From Gammaproteobacteria bacterium (GTDB lineage: Bacteria; Pseudomonadota; Gammaproteobacteria; Steroidobacterales; Steroidobacteraceae): a stretch of DNA of 6,539 bases. Below are positions 1 through 5,227 of the stretch, in pieces. Under the pieces are notes generated by a model, which had not been told where the DNA came from, did not search any database, and saw only the letters and a program-made list of their open reading frames with translations. The number at the start of each line of letters is the position of its first letter. Position 1 is the stretch's first letter. The position numbers were made by a program, and so were the translations under genes. The DNA is taken from assembly GCA_020846815.1 (NCBI GenBank), contig JADLDF010000340.1, positions 1 through 6,539 on the forward strand, in the 5' to 3' direction.

Positions 1-1506
1 GAACGTGTCGTTCAGCAGCGCGTCGCGACCGAGCAGGTAGGCGACGAAGGTCTCGCTGCGCGTGTTGCGGTATTCGAGGTTGGCGCTGAAGCCGAGCGTC
101 GCGGCCTGGCTGATGAGCCGCGGCTGTCCCGGCTGCGGTGCCTCGGCATGCACGCCGCGGCAGCCTTCGAGCACCAGGCGGCAGGGCCCGTGGAACACGA
201 GGTAGCGCAGCTGCAGCGTCAGCCAGGCATGCAGGCTGGCGAGGCGCCAGTGGCGCGTGATGCGCAGCGGTGCACCGGACGGCAGGGCGACGCCCGCGAG
301 CGCGCGCGGCTGCAGCACCAGGGCCGCGCCGGCCGGCAGCTCGAGCACCGCGACTTCGGCCAGAGGGTCGTGCTGCGCGGCGACGACCACGCGTGTGCCG
401 TCGCCGCCCGGCCCGGACGTGATCCGCGTCAGCGCGAACATCCCCGAGGCGAGGCTCGCGAACGGCAGGGCCGGATTCAGCAGCCACTGCGTGCGCTTGC
501 ACGCCGAGAGGCTGCTGCTCTGCAGATAGTCCGGATGCACCAGCAGCGCCTCGCCGGGCGCGAGATCGAGCGCCACCGCCGTGGCCGAACGTGCGGGCAG
601 CGGAACCGCGACGGCCTGTGCGTCGGTCCGCAAGCGCACCGGCGGCTGGCGCGCCGCGAGCGGCGCCAGCACGTAGAAGAACAGCGCCTTGACCGCCACC
701 GGCAGCAACAGCGCCGCCGCGAGGATGCCGAAAGCCAGCGGCAGCTGGCGACGCACCGCGGTCAGCAGTTGCTCGCGCGGGTCGCGCGCCGTGCGCGCGC
801 GCTGCGCCGCCAGCAGCGCCTCGATCTGGGCCACCTCGGTGGCCTTGCGCTGCCGTGCATCGCTCAGCGCCTGCTGGCGCGGCGACACCGCGTCGCGCAG
901 CTCGCCGATGCGTCGCTGCAGCGCCGCCTGGCGTGCGAGCAGCTCGCGCATCGGCGCGTTCTCCATCGCCGGTGAGACACGGTCGCGCGCCGCGGCCCAG
1001 GTACTGGCATTGCGCTCCAGCAGCGCCGTCTTGGCACGCGCGCGCTCCAGCGCGATGGCCTTCGCCGGATCGACGAACCGGTCCCACCACCAGCTCGCGC
1101 GCTCCAGCGCCTCGAGCTCGACACGCGCCCGCCGCGCCGCGTCGCGGGCCGCATCCGCCCGCTGCTCGAGGTTCGCGAACTCGCGCAGCGCCGCCTGCCA
1201 TTGCGGCTGGGCGAGATCGATGCGCGTCTGCAGCGCCTCGAGCTCGGTGCGCAGCGGCCAGCTGACGGCAGACATCTGCTCGCGCCAGGCCGCGGTATCG
1301 CGCTCAAGCGCCGCATCGAGCGCCGTGAGCTCGCCGCGCAGGCTCGCGGCCAGGCGCTCCTGGGTCGCGATCTCCGCATGCAGCGTCCGCAGCTCCTCCC
1401 ACTCGCTGCGCAGCCAGGCGCCCGCGACCAGCACGGCGACGATCAGCAGCAGCAGGCCGGCCTTGCCGGCCAGCCAGCGCAGCACCAGGGCGAAGAGACG
1501 GGACAT
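1..1506 (-). CDS. Membrane-anchored coiled-coil protein with beta-rich (AIM24-like?) C-terminal domain, partial
   Basis: This frame is open from an ATG at 1506 to the left edge, giving 502 residues with no stop, so the C-terminus lies outside the window. A hydrophobic helix at about residues 11-30 (RWLAGKAGLLLLIVAVLVAG) follows a short basic N-terminus. Residues 32-245 are rich in Glu, Arg, Ala, Leu and Gln, read as a long coiled coil, with an odd SWWWDRFVDP insert near 138-147. A second hydrophobic segment lies at about 256-282. From about 305 the chain turns beta-rich with phrases such as LAPGEALLV, LPAGAALVL and FHGPCRLVLEG, which resemble the repeated strands of AIM24/TIGR00266 proteins; this match is from memory and tentative. 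Inferred topology: two membrane anchors with the coiled coil on one side and the beta domain on the other. The function is unknown. A TATGAT six bases before the ATG suggests a leaderless transcript. The plus-strand ORFs opposite are its shadows. Confidence 0.85.
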   Translation of the reverse strand, partial: MSRLFALVLRWLAGKAGLLLLIVAVLVAGAWLRSEWEELRTLHAEIATQERLAASLRGELTALDAALERDTAAWREQMSAVSWPLRTELEALQTRIDLAQPQWQAALREFANLEQRADAARDAARRARVELEALERASWWWDRFVDPAKAIALERARAKTALLERNASTWAAARDRVSPAMENAPMRELLARQAALQRRIGELRDAVSPRQQALSDARQRKATEVAQIEALLAAQRARTARDPREQLLTAVRRQLPLAFGILAAALLLPVAVKALFFYVLAPLAARQPPVRLRTDAQAVAVPLPARSATAVALDLAPGEALLVHPDYLQSSSLSACKRTQWLLNPALPFASLASGMFALTRITSGPGGDGTRVVVAAQHDPLAEVAVLELPAGAALVLQPRALAGVALPSGAPLRITRHWRLASLHAWLTLQLRYLVFHGPCRLVLEGCRGVHAEAPQPGQPRLISQAATLGFSANLEYRNTRSETFVAYLLGRDALLNDTF

Positions 1507-1512
1507 GCCGAC

Positions 1513-1518
1513 ATCATA
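1513..1518 (-). promoter_or_regulatory. Putative -10 box of a leaderless promoter
   Basis: On the minus strand TATGAT is followed by six bases (GTCGGC) and then the ATG at 1506. That spacing puts the expected transcription start at the A of the ATG. No Shine-Dalgarno-like sequence precedes the start and no good -35 is visible. Confidence 0.4.
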
Positions 1519-1681
1519 TCCGTGCCGTCGCCGCGGCTCGCGCGGCGCTCTGCGCGCGGGTTGCGCAGGCTGTCGGCGGCGGCCGACGCGCAGCTGCGTA
1601 TCACGCCGTCACGTCCCGGGCCCGATGGGCCCGATGCTGGTCACGACACACGGCTCAGCAACACGGCTCCCATGTTCTTCA

Positions 1682-1721
1682 CACACCTGATGCACAGGTG
1701 TGCGGGCCGCACTTTGCGGCC
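1682..1721. repeat. Two adjacent perfect inverted repeats (double hairpin)
   Basis: CACACCTG (1682-1689) pairs with CAGGTGTG (1695-1702) around a 5-nt loop. Three bases on, GGCCGC (1705-1710) pairs with GCGGCC (1716-1721) around the loop ACTTT. The position, downstream of the minus-strand toxin cassette, would suit a transcript end, but neither strand has a following T-run. It could instead be a REP-like element or a protein-binding site. Confidence 0.5.
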
Positions 1722-1794
1722 AGGTGGTTGAGCGGCTTGGGATGAAGCGGCGCAAGCGGCCGTGCGGCCGGAGCCGCAGAAGTGCGCAGGCGCG

Positions 1795-2076
1795 CTACGC
1801 GGGGTTGCGAGGCGCTTCGGTTGTGCTGGCAGTGATGAAATCCAGCACCTGGCGCGCCGGCAGGATGGGCATGTGGTTGAACGCGCCGAGGACGGCCAGC
1901 CGCTGGTAGTCCTCGACGAGCTCTGCGAGCAGGACGAGGCTGGTGTGCAGCGTGATGGTGCCAGCGCGTGCGCGGTCGATGATCTGGCGTGGCGGTCCAC
2001 CTTGCCAGAGCAACCCGGACAGGACGGTGTTGGTGTCAGCGACGATCCGCACGGGCACGGGCACGGGCACGGGCAC
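1795..2076 (-). CDS. PIN-domain toxin (COG1569/PIN_3 type) with in-frame internal deletion; probably inactive
   Basis: PIN-domain toxins are small Mg2+-dependent ribonucleases that cut RNA and are held in check by a partner antitoxin. The chain opens with RIVADTNTVLSGLLW, carrying the first catalytic Asp and its Thr-Asn pair, then an RARAGTITLHTS stretch and LAELVED with the conserved Glu, as in COG1569 proteins. Near residues 55-60 it jumps to LAVLGAFNHMPILPARQVLDFI, the usual C-terminal strand and helix of the same family. Family members are about 135-145 residues; this has 93, some of them from an N-terminal repeat. The missing part would hold the later acidic residues (the DPDDD-like and GD-D motifs), so the active site is incomplete. 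Likely start codons are GTGs at 2076, 2070, 2064, 2058 or 2052 within a hexamer repeat; 2052 gives the most family-like N-terminus. It overlaps the end of the antitoxin gene. Assignment to PIN is confident; loss of activity is inferred. Confidence 0.75.
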   Translation of the reverse strand: MPVPVPVPVRIVADTNTVLSGLLWQGGPPRQIIDRARAGTITLHTSLVLLAELVEDYQRLAVLGAFNHMPILPARQVLDFITASTTEAPRNPA

Positions 2077-2305
2077 GGCGCTCGGCGCGTGCGGCGTCGA
2101 TCTCGGCCTGGGTCTCCTCGCTGCTCATCGGCTGCTCGTCGAGCGCATCGAGCTTCTTGAACGCCTCGCCCAGGCGCGCAGCGGCCGCGGAGCGCTCCTG
2201 GGCATCGCGCTTCTGCCGGAACTCCACGAAGTCCTGTACCTCGGCCTGCCGGTCGGATGGCTGGGATTGGAGCTTGTCGATCAGGGTGCGAAGGTTGGCG
2301 CTCAT
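2036..2305 (-). CDS. VapB-like antitoxin (DUF2281-like) of the PIN toxin cassette
   Basis: This 89-residue charged protein starts MSANLRTLIDKLQSQPSDRQ and continues AEVQDFVEFRQKR, a pattern seen in small antitoxins that pair with PIN toxins (roughly LIEKLRxLPPERxAEVxDFVxFL). A middle MSSEETQAEIDAARAERR stretch matches antitoxin C-termini that wrap around the toxin. It ends in an Arg-Ala repeat, RARARARARADRR, encoded by four GTGCCC-type hexamers, and this tail is the segment shared in another frame with the toxin start. It begins 8 bases after the XRE stop and overlaps the toxin by up to 41 bases, so the three genes are very likely one operon. No Shine-Dalgarno sequence is evident, suggesting translational coupling. 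Antitoxin identity rests on sequence pattern plus position. Confidence 0.75.
   Translation of the reverse strand: MSANLRTLIDKLQSQPSDRQAEVQDFVEFRQKRDAQERSAAAARLGEAFKKLDALDEQPMSSEETQAEIDAARAERRARARARARADRR
2050..2078. repeat. Hexanucleotide tandem repeat, GGGCAC x4 plus partial unit
   Basis: A perfect period-6 tract with complete GGGCAC units at 2053-2058, 2059-2064, 2065-2070 and 2071-2076, flanked by CAC (2050-2052) and GG (2077-2078). Read on the minus strand it encodes Arg-Ala repeats in the antitoxin frame and Val-Pro repeats in the toxin frame. Confidence 0.95.
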
Positions 2306-2313
2306 GGCAGTGC

Positions 2314-2673
2314 TCAGGCGGTCTTGGAGATGAACGCCTCGATGGTGCGCAGGAGCGCATCCTGGTCGCGCCGTGGCAGCTGCGCGATCTGCTGCATGCG
2401 GCGGTAGAGGCGGCGGTTCTTGATCTGGGTGGTGGGGTCGGCCGGTCGCGCGGCGGCCGTGATGCCGAGCAGCTCATCGGCGCTGGCATCGAGTATCTGG
2501 GCGATCTGCACCACGACATCGGCGGGCAGGCGGATGACGTCGTTCTCGTAGTCGGAGACGACGGGTTGGGAGACCTGCAGGCGCTCGGCGAGCTCGGTCT
2601 GGGTGAGGCCCTTGTCGCGGCGCAGGCGGGCGATGCGCGCGCCCAGGGTCTGGGGTGCGGGGGACTTGGCCAT
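2314..2673 (-). CDS. XRE-family helix-turn-helix transcriptional regulator
   Basis: A 119-residue protein with a typical Cro/C1-type HTH at about residues 10-70: LGARIARLRRDKGLTQTELA, then an ERLQVSQPVVSDYE recognition region, then LPADVVVQIAQILDASADELLG. The remaining 45 residues (about 75-119, with NRRLYRRMQQIAQLPRRDQD) form a short basic helical tail of the kind seen in small autoregulatory repressors. It is the first gene of a compact minus-strand cassette, 8 bases ahead of the antitoxin gene, so it probably controls that operon. A 17-nt dyad about 90-105 bases upstream is a plausible operator. No strong Shine-Dalgarno sequence precedes the ATG. Family assignment is secure; its target is inferred. 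Confidence 0.92.
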   Translation of the reverse strand: MAKSPAPQTLGARIARLRRDKGLTQTELAERLQVSQPVVSDYENDVIRLPADVVVQIAQILDASADELLGITAAARPADPTTQIKNRRLYRRMQQIAQLPRRDQDALLRTIEAFISKTA

Positions 2674-2762
2674 GAGCCCATCAAGCAGTGAAGTGATTGG
2701 GGGCCAGTGTAGGGCCGGTTTTTGGGTTGGCCTGGGTGTGCATGGGGTGGCCTGCTGTACGG

Positions 2763-2779
2763 TATAGGCAATGCCTATA
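2763..2779. promoter_or_regulatory. Perfect dyad, candidate XRE operator
   Basis: TATAGGCA and TGCCTATA are exact inverted repeats separated by one base. The dyad sits in an AT-rich island within otherwise GC-rich DNA, upstream of the XRE gene and just past the end of the Uma2 gene. On the minus strand a GATAAT directly precedes it and could be a -10 box, placing the transcription start inside the dyad; the matching -35 is poor. The size and symmetry suit a dimeric HTH repressor. Confidence 0.6.
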
Positions 2780-2816
2780 TTATCCGCTCGCCCCGCCGGC
2801 TGATCATAACGGGTCT

Positions 2817-3422
2817 TTAGTTCGGTTCAGAGCTGGGGTCCGCGGTCAAGCCGGAAAGGACGCCCGTGAGATCGACGGTGATACCTGGAAGCGAGGCGAT
2901 CCGCATGAAGCCCGGATCGTTCGTCGAATCCTGCTCGGCGTAGCTCCCGCCCTGCAGTGTGCGGTATCCATGCCATTCGCCGTTTTGCACGTCCACGATC
3001 CATGCTTCGGGGATGCCATGGCGGGCATAGAGTGGCACCTTCACGTCGCGGTCATAACGCAGCGTGCTGTCGCTCACTTCGATGACGAGCAGAATGTCGG
3101 CTGGTGTCGGGTGCGCGCTGCGGTAGTCATCCTTGCGCGGTGCGAGCAGCGCCAGGTCCGGTTGGGGCACGGAACGCTGATCGAGAAGAATGGCTCCCTG
3201 AGTCCGCACGATGGCATGGTCGCCGACCGCCCGGACGAACAGTCGGGTAAGGATGTCCACGATGCTGCCGCGGCGGGGGCCGATGGGAGCCATGTCGATG
3301 ATCTCTCCCCCGATCAGCTCGACGCGCGCATCTGGCGCGAGCAGGCCCACCTCCGCCATCCGGTAGTACTCGTCGACCGTGATGCGGTGCTTGCGTGGCC
3401 AGCTTTCCATCAGGGAGTTCAT
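2817..3422 (-). CDS. Uma2 family (DUF820) putative restriction-endonuclease-like protein
   Basis: Uma2/DUF820 proteins have a PD-(D/E)xK nuclease fold; their biological role is unsettled. With the ATG at 3422 this is 201 residues, the usual size. It opens with the family signature ITVDEYYRMAEVGLLAPDAR followed by VELIGGEIIDMAPIG. The nuclease core is PQPDLALLAP (Asp), LLVIEVSDSTLRYDRDVKVP (Glu and Lys), then LYARHGIPEAWIVD, all residues expected for an intact site. An ATG at 3488 would add 22 residues lacking family resemblance, and one at 3410 would give a slightly shorter protein; none has a clear ribosome binding site. The stop is TAA at 2817-2819. It is co-directional with the XRE cassette, but about 140 bases and an independent control region separate them. 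Confidence 0.88.
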   Translation of the reverse strand: MNSLMESWPRKHRITVDEYYRMAEVGLLAPDARVELIGGEIIDMAPIGPRRGSIVDILTRLFVRAVGDHAIVRTQGAILLDQRSVPQPDLALLAPRKDDYRSAHPTPADILLVIEVSDSTLRYDRDVKVPLYARHGIPEAWIVDVQNGEWHGYRTLQGGSYAEQDSTNDPGFMRIASLPGITVDLTGVLSGLTADPSSEPN

Positions 3423-3521
3423 CGGGGATGCCTTGAACCTCGTGACCGAGTGTGGCGCGGGAACACCGGAGTGGGCGCCATCGATCATGCTCAGGTCCGG
3501 CGAGTGCCTGGCGGCGTAAGT

Positions 3522-3557
3522 CGTCTCTGTATGGGGGGATTTGCGGGTTCAGAGACG
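3522..3557. repeat. Inverted repeat with 20-nt spacer in the divergent promoter region
   Basis: CGTCTCTG (3522-3529) and CAGAGACG (3550-3557) are perfect inverted arms 20 nt apart, centred between the Uma2 start and the ligase start. Arm spacing is close to what two DNA half-sites need, so a regulator site is possible; it could also be chance. Confidence 0.4.
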
Positions 3558-3609
3558 GATCTGTCCAGGGCCGACCTGCCCGAAGCGGATGCACCCCGGG
3601 CGAGACGCC

Positions 3610-3618
3610 TGCTAGGCT
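3610..3618 (+). promoter_or_regulatory. Possible extended -10 for the ligase gene
   Basis: TGCTAGGCT reads as an extended -10 (TGN followed by TAGGCT) about 36 bases before the ligase ATG. No convincing -35 is seen. Confidence 0.25.
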
Positions 3619-3654
3619 GCGTCCACCACCACCGGGCGGGACGTCCTGCAGCGC

Positions 3655-4485
3655 ATGAAATCCCCGTCCCCGTACATCCACGCGAGCCCCCATCCACGGA
3701 TCGAGATCCCTCGGCAGCCGCTCGCCGATCTCGTGCTCGCGCATGCCGCGCGGCTCGGCGACAGGCCGGCGCTGATCGATGCGGCGTCGGGGGGCGCGCT
3801 GCGCTTCATGTTCTCGGGCGCCGCGCCGCTGTCCGGCGAGATCGCGGCCGAGGCCGGCCGCCGCATCGGCGTCGAGATCGTCCAGGGCTATGGCATGACC
3901 GAGGTCAGCCCGGTCACGCACTTCACGCCGCCGGGTCGCAACCGGCCGGGCTCGGTGGGGCTCACGGTGCCGAACACCGAGTGCCGCATCGTCGATCCGG
4001 CGAGCGGCGAGTCGCTCGGCCCCGACCTCGAGGGCGAGCTGTGGATCCGCGGGCCGCAGGTCATGGCGGGCTATCTCAACAACCCGGCCGCGACTGCCGC
4101 GACGCTCGATGCCGAGGGCTGGCTGCACACCGGCGACATCGCGCGCATCGATGCGGACGGCTATCTCTTCATCGTCGATCGGCTCAAGGAGCTGATCAAG
4201 TACAAGGGCTTCCAGGTGCCGCCGGCGGAGCTCGAGGCGCTGCTATTGACGCATGCGGCGGTCGCCGACGCAGCCGTGATCGGCGAGCCCGACGACGAGG
4301 CAGGCGAGCTGCCGGTGGGCTTCGTGGTGCTGAAGCCGGGCCAGAGCGCCACGGCCGAGGAGCTGTGCGAGTTCGTCGCGGGCCAGGTGGCGCACTACAA
4401 GCAGCTGCGGCGCATCCGCTTCATCGACGCTGTGCCGAAGTCGGCTTCGGGCAAGATCCTGCGACGGCAGCTGCGTCAGCGTTGA
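3655..4485 (+). CDS. AMP-dependent acyl-CoA synthetase/4-coumarate-CoA ligase homologue with large in-frame internal deletion
   Basis: Intact relatives activate a carboxylic acid with ATP to an acyl-adenylate and then a CoA thioester, and have about 510-530 residues; this frame has 276. Residues 15-46 (IEIPRQPLADLVLAHAARLG, then DRPALIDAASG) match the usual start of such ligases. At about residue 46-48 (near 3790) the chain moves straight into ALRFMFSGAAPLSGEIA, normally found about residue 290. Kept motifs: A5 QGYGMTE (77-83), WIRGPQVMAGY (130-140), A7 WLHTGD (156-161), the hinge region DRLKELIKYKGFQV (175-188), and A10 PKSASGKILRR with the catalytic Lys267. Missing: the A3 P-loop (SSGTTGxPKG) and the rest of the N-terminal domain, so adenylate formation is unlikely. 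The ATG at 3655 has a weak upstream context. The remainder has good codon use and no stops, implying a recent event or an assembly collapse. The substrate cannot be told. Confidence 0.85.
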   Translation: MKSPSPYIHASPHPRIEIPRQPLADLVLAHAARLGDRPALIDAASGGALRFMFSGAAPLSGEIAAEAGRRIGVEIVQGYGMTEVSPVTHFTPPGRNRPGSVGLTVPNTECRIVDPASGESLGPDLEGELWIRGPQVMAGYLNNPAATAATLDAEGWLHTGDIARIDADGYLFIVDRLKELIKYKGFQVPPAELEALLLTHAAVADAAVIGEPDDEAGELPVGFVVLKPGQSATAEELCEFVAGQVAHYKQLRRIRFIDAVPKSASGKILRRQLRQR

Positions 4486-4570
4486 GCGGCCGGCCTTCGA
4501 TGGCAGGGGCGGCATGCGCATGATCGATCGGCGCCGCGCGCGTCGCAGTTTGGCCCGACCCGGTCGAAGA

Positions 4571-4652
4571 GGCGAGCGCGGACGCCTGGATGCCGCGCGC
4601 CGCAGTTCGGTGCAGCCCGTGGCGAGCGCTGGCGCTGGATGCCGCGCGTCGC
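4571..4652. repeat. Degenerate tandem repeat, unit about 50 bp
   Basis: GGCGAGCGC occurs at 4571 and 4621, and CTGGATGCCGCGCG at 4586 and 4635, so the two copies are offset by 49-50 bases with a few substitutions and one indel. A more diverged partial copy precedes them (GCCGCGCGCGTCGCAGTT near 4532). The repeats fill the gap between the convergent ligase and ybiI genes; there is no clear intrinsic terminator and no gene here. Confidence 0.6.
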
Positions 4653-4659
4653 GCGGCCG

Positions 4660-4926
4660 TCAGCGCAGCTGGCTGTCCTTGCTGCCGCGGCGGTTGTAGC
4701 CCGAGAACACCGCATCTTCGCGGTCGCGGCTCTCCTGGCAGGGAACGCAGAGACGGACACCCGGCATCGCCTGGCGGCGCGCCTCGGGAATCGGCGCGGC
4801 GCATTGCTCGCAGTGCGACAGCGACGGCCCCTGGGCGAGCCTGCTCTTGGCGCGCAGGATCCCGTCCTTCACGGTCGCGTCGATCTGATCCTGCACGGCG
4901 CCGTCGCCGGCCCAGCCGGTGGCCAT
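4660..4926 (-). CDS. ybiI: DksA/TraR-type C4 zinc-finger protein, YbiI family
   Basis: At 88 residues it has the length I recall for E. coli YbiI and the same architecture. It starts MATGWAGDGAVQDQIDATVK, has a four-cysteine zinc finger with C39, C42, C60 and C63 around the APIPEARRQAMPGVRLC segment, and ends GYNRRGSKDSQLR, a nearly invariant tail of the YbiI group. Its relatives DksA and TraR bind in the secondary channel of RNA polymerase; YbiI lacks the long coiled-coil of DksA and its role is little known. A GGAG ribosome binding site at 4933-4936 (minus strand) lies 6 bases before the ATG. It is divergent from vapB, with about 90 bases between the two starts. The protein looks intact. 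Confidence 0.93.
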   Translation of the reverse strand: MATGWAGDGAVQDQIDATVKDGILRAKSRLAQGPSLSHCEQCAAPIPEARRQAMPGVRLCVPCQESRDREDAVFSGYNRRGSKDSQLR

Positions 4927-4991
4927 GACGTTCTCCAGCAGTCGGTGGCTGCGGAAGGAACCTTACCGCGGGGCGCGGCGTCGCGTCGATG

Positions 4992-5001
4992 ACGGTACCG
5001 T
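4992..5001. promoter_or_regulatory. 10-bp perfect palindrome upstream of vapB
   Basis: ACGGTACCGT is fully self-complementary and lies directly before the putative vapB -10, between the divergent ybiI and vapB starts. Type II antitoxins commonly bind such sites to autoregulate their operon. With only 10 bases, the operator role is an inference from its position. Confidence 0.4.
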
Positions 5002-5005
5002 AAAG

Positions 5006-5011
5006 TATGCT
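5006..5011 (+). promoter_or_regulatory. Putative -10 box of vapB (leaderless)
   Basis: TATGCT is followed by exactly six bases (CGCGCA) and then the GTG at 5018, the same geometry as at 1506-1518. It fits transcription starting on the initiator codon, which would explain the lack of a Shine-Dalgarno sequence. There is no good -35. Confidence 0.4.
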
Positions 5012-5017
5012 CGCGCA

Positions 5018-5227
5018 GTGCGCCACAGAACCACCATCCAGCTCGACGAGAAGAAGCTCGCCAGAGCTCGCCGTCTGCTTGGAACGCGCGGCATCCGTGA
5101 CACGGTCGAGCGCGCCTTGGATGAAGTGATCGTGCTGGAGCTGCGCAAGAAGGCTGTCGAACAGCTGCGTTCGATGGAAGGGCTCGAGTTAGACGATCCG
5201 CAGGTAGTGGCTCGCGCGTGGCATTGA
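5018..5227 (+). CDS. vapB: VapB-type antitoxin (ribbon-helix-helix class)
   Basis: VapB antitoxins bind and block a VapC ribonuclease and repress their own promoter. Starting at GTG 5018 gives 69 residues: MRHRTTIQLDEKKLARARRL, a ribbon-helix-helix-type strand and helix; then GTRGIRDTVERALDEVIVLE, the second helix; and a C-terminal toxin-binding arm, QLRSMEGLELDDPQVVARAW. This is the pattern of a common VapB subgroup. The frame stays open upstream to an ATG at 4919, but those extra 33 residues would overlap ybiI and do not resemble the family, so the GTG is preferred. The gene overlaps the start of the vapC remnant by 10 bases, the classic VapBC arrangement. The antitoxin appears complete although its toxin is not. 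Confidence 0.8.
   Translation: MRHRTTIQLDEKKLARARRLLGTRGIRDTVERALDEVIVLELRKKAVEQLRSMEGLELDDPQVVARAWH

Larger units (their letters stand above)
1507..1794. other. Intergenic region with no gene seen
   Basis: This stretch lies between the end of the PIN reading frame and the start of the membrane protein, both on the minus strand. Frames through it look like GC-rich shadows. It holds a 9-bp tandem duplication (GGGCCCGAT at 1618-1626 and 1627-1635) and two adjacent hairpins listed separately. I found no RNA gene and no T-rich intrinsic terminator. Confidence 0.6.

Noticed and set aside
148..1731. Several long plus-strand frames (148-975, 689-1690, 1201-1731)
   Set aside because: They are rich in Arg, Ala and Ser with no family resemblance and lie opposite the coherent minus-strand membrane-protein frame; in GC-rich DNA such antisense frames stay open by chance.
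2050..2078. CRISPR-like or satellite array
   Set aside because: A 6-bp unit without spacers inside two overlapping genes is a simple coding microsatellite.
1641..2771. 376-residue minus-strand frame across the XRE/antitoxin/PIN cassette
   Set aside because: It overlaps three recognisable genes in another frame and has a Pro/Arg/Ser-rich composition typical of a shadow.
2697..4523. 608-residue plus-strand frame, the longest in the window
   Set aside because: It runs antisense to Uma2 and then out of frame with the ligase; its sequence is Arg/Gly/Ala-rich and resembles no family.
4919..5017. Longer vapB start at ATG 4919
   Set aside because: The extra 33 residues overlap ybiI, contain the putative promoter and palindrome, and do not resemble VapB proteins.
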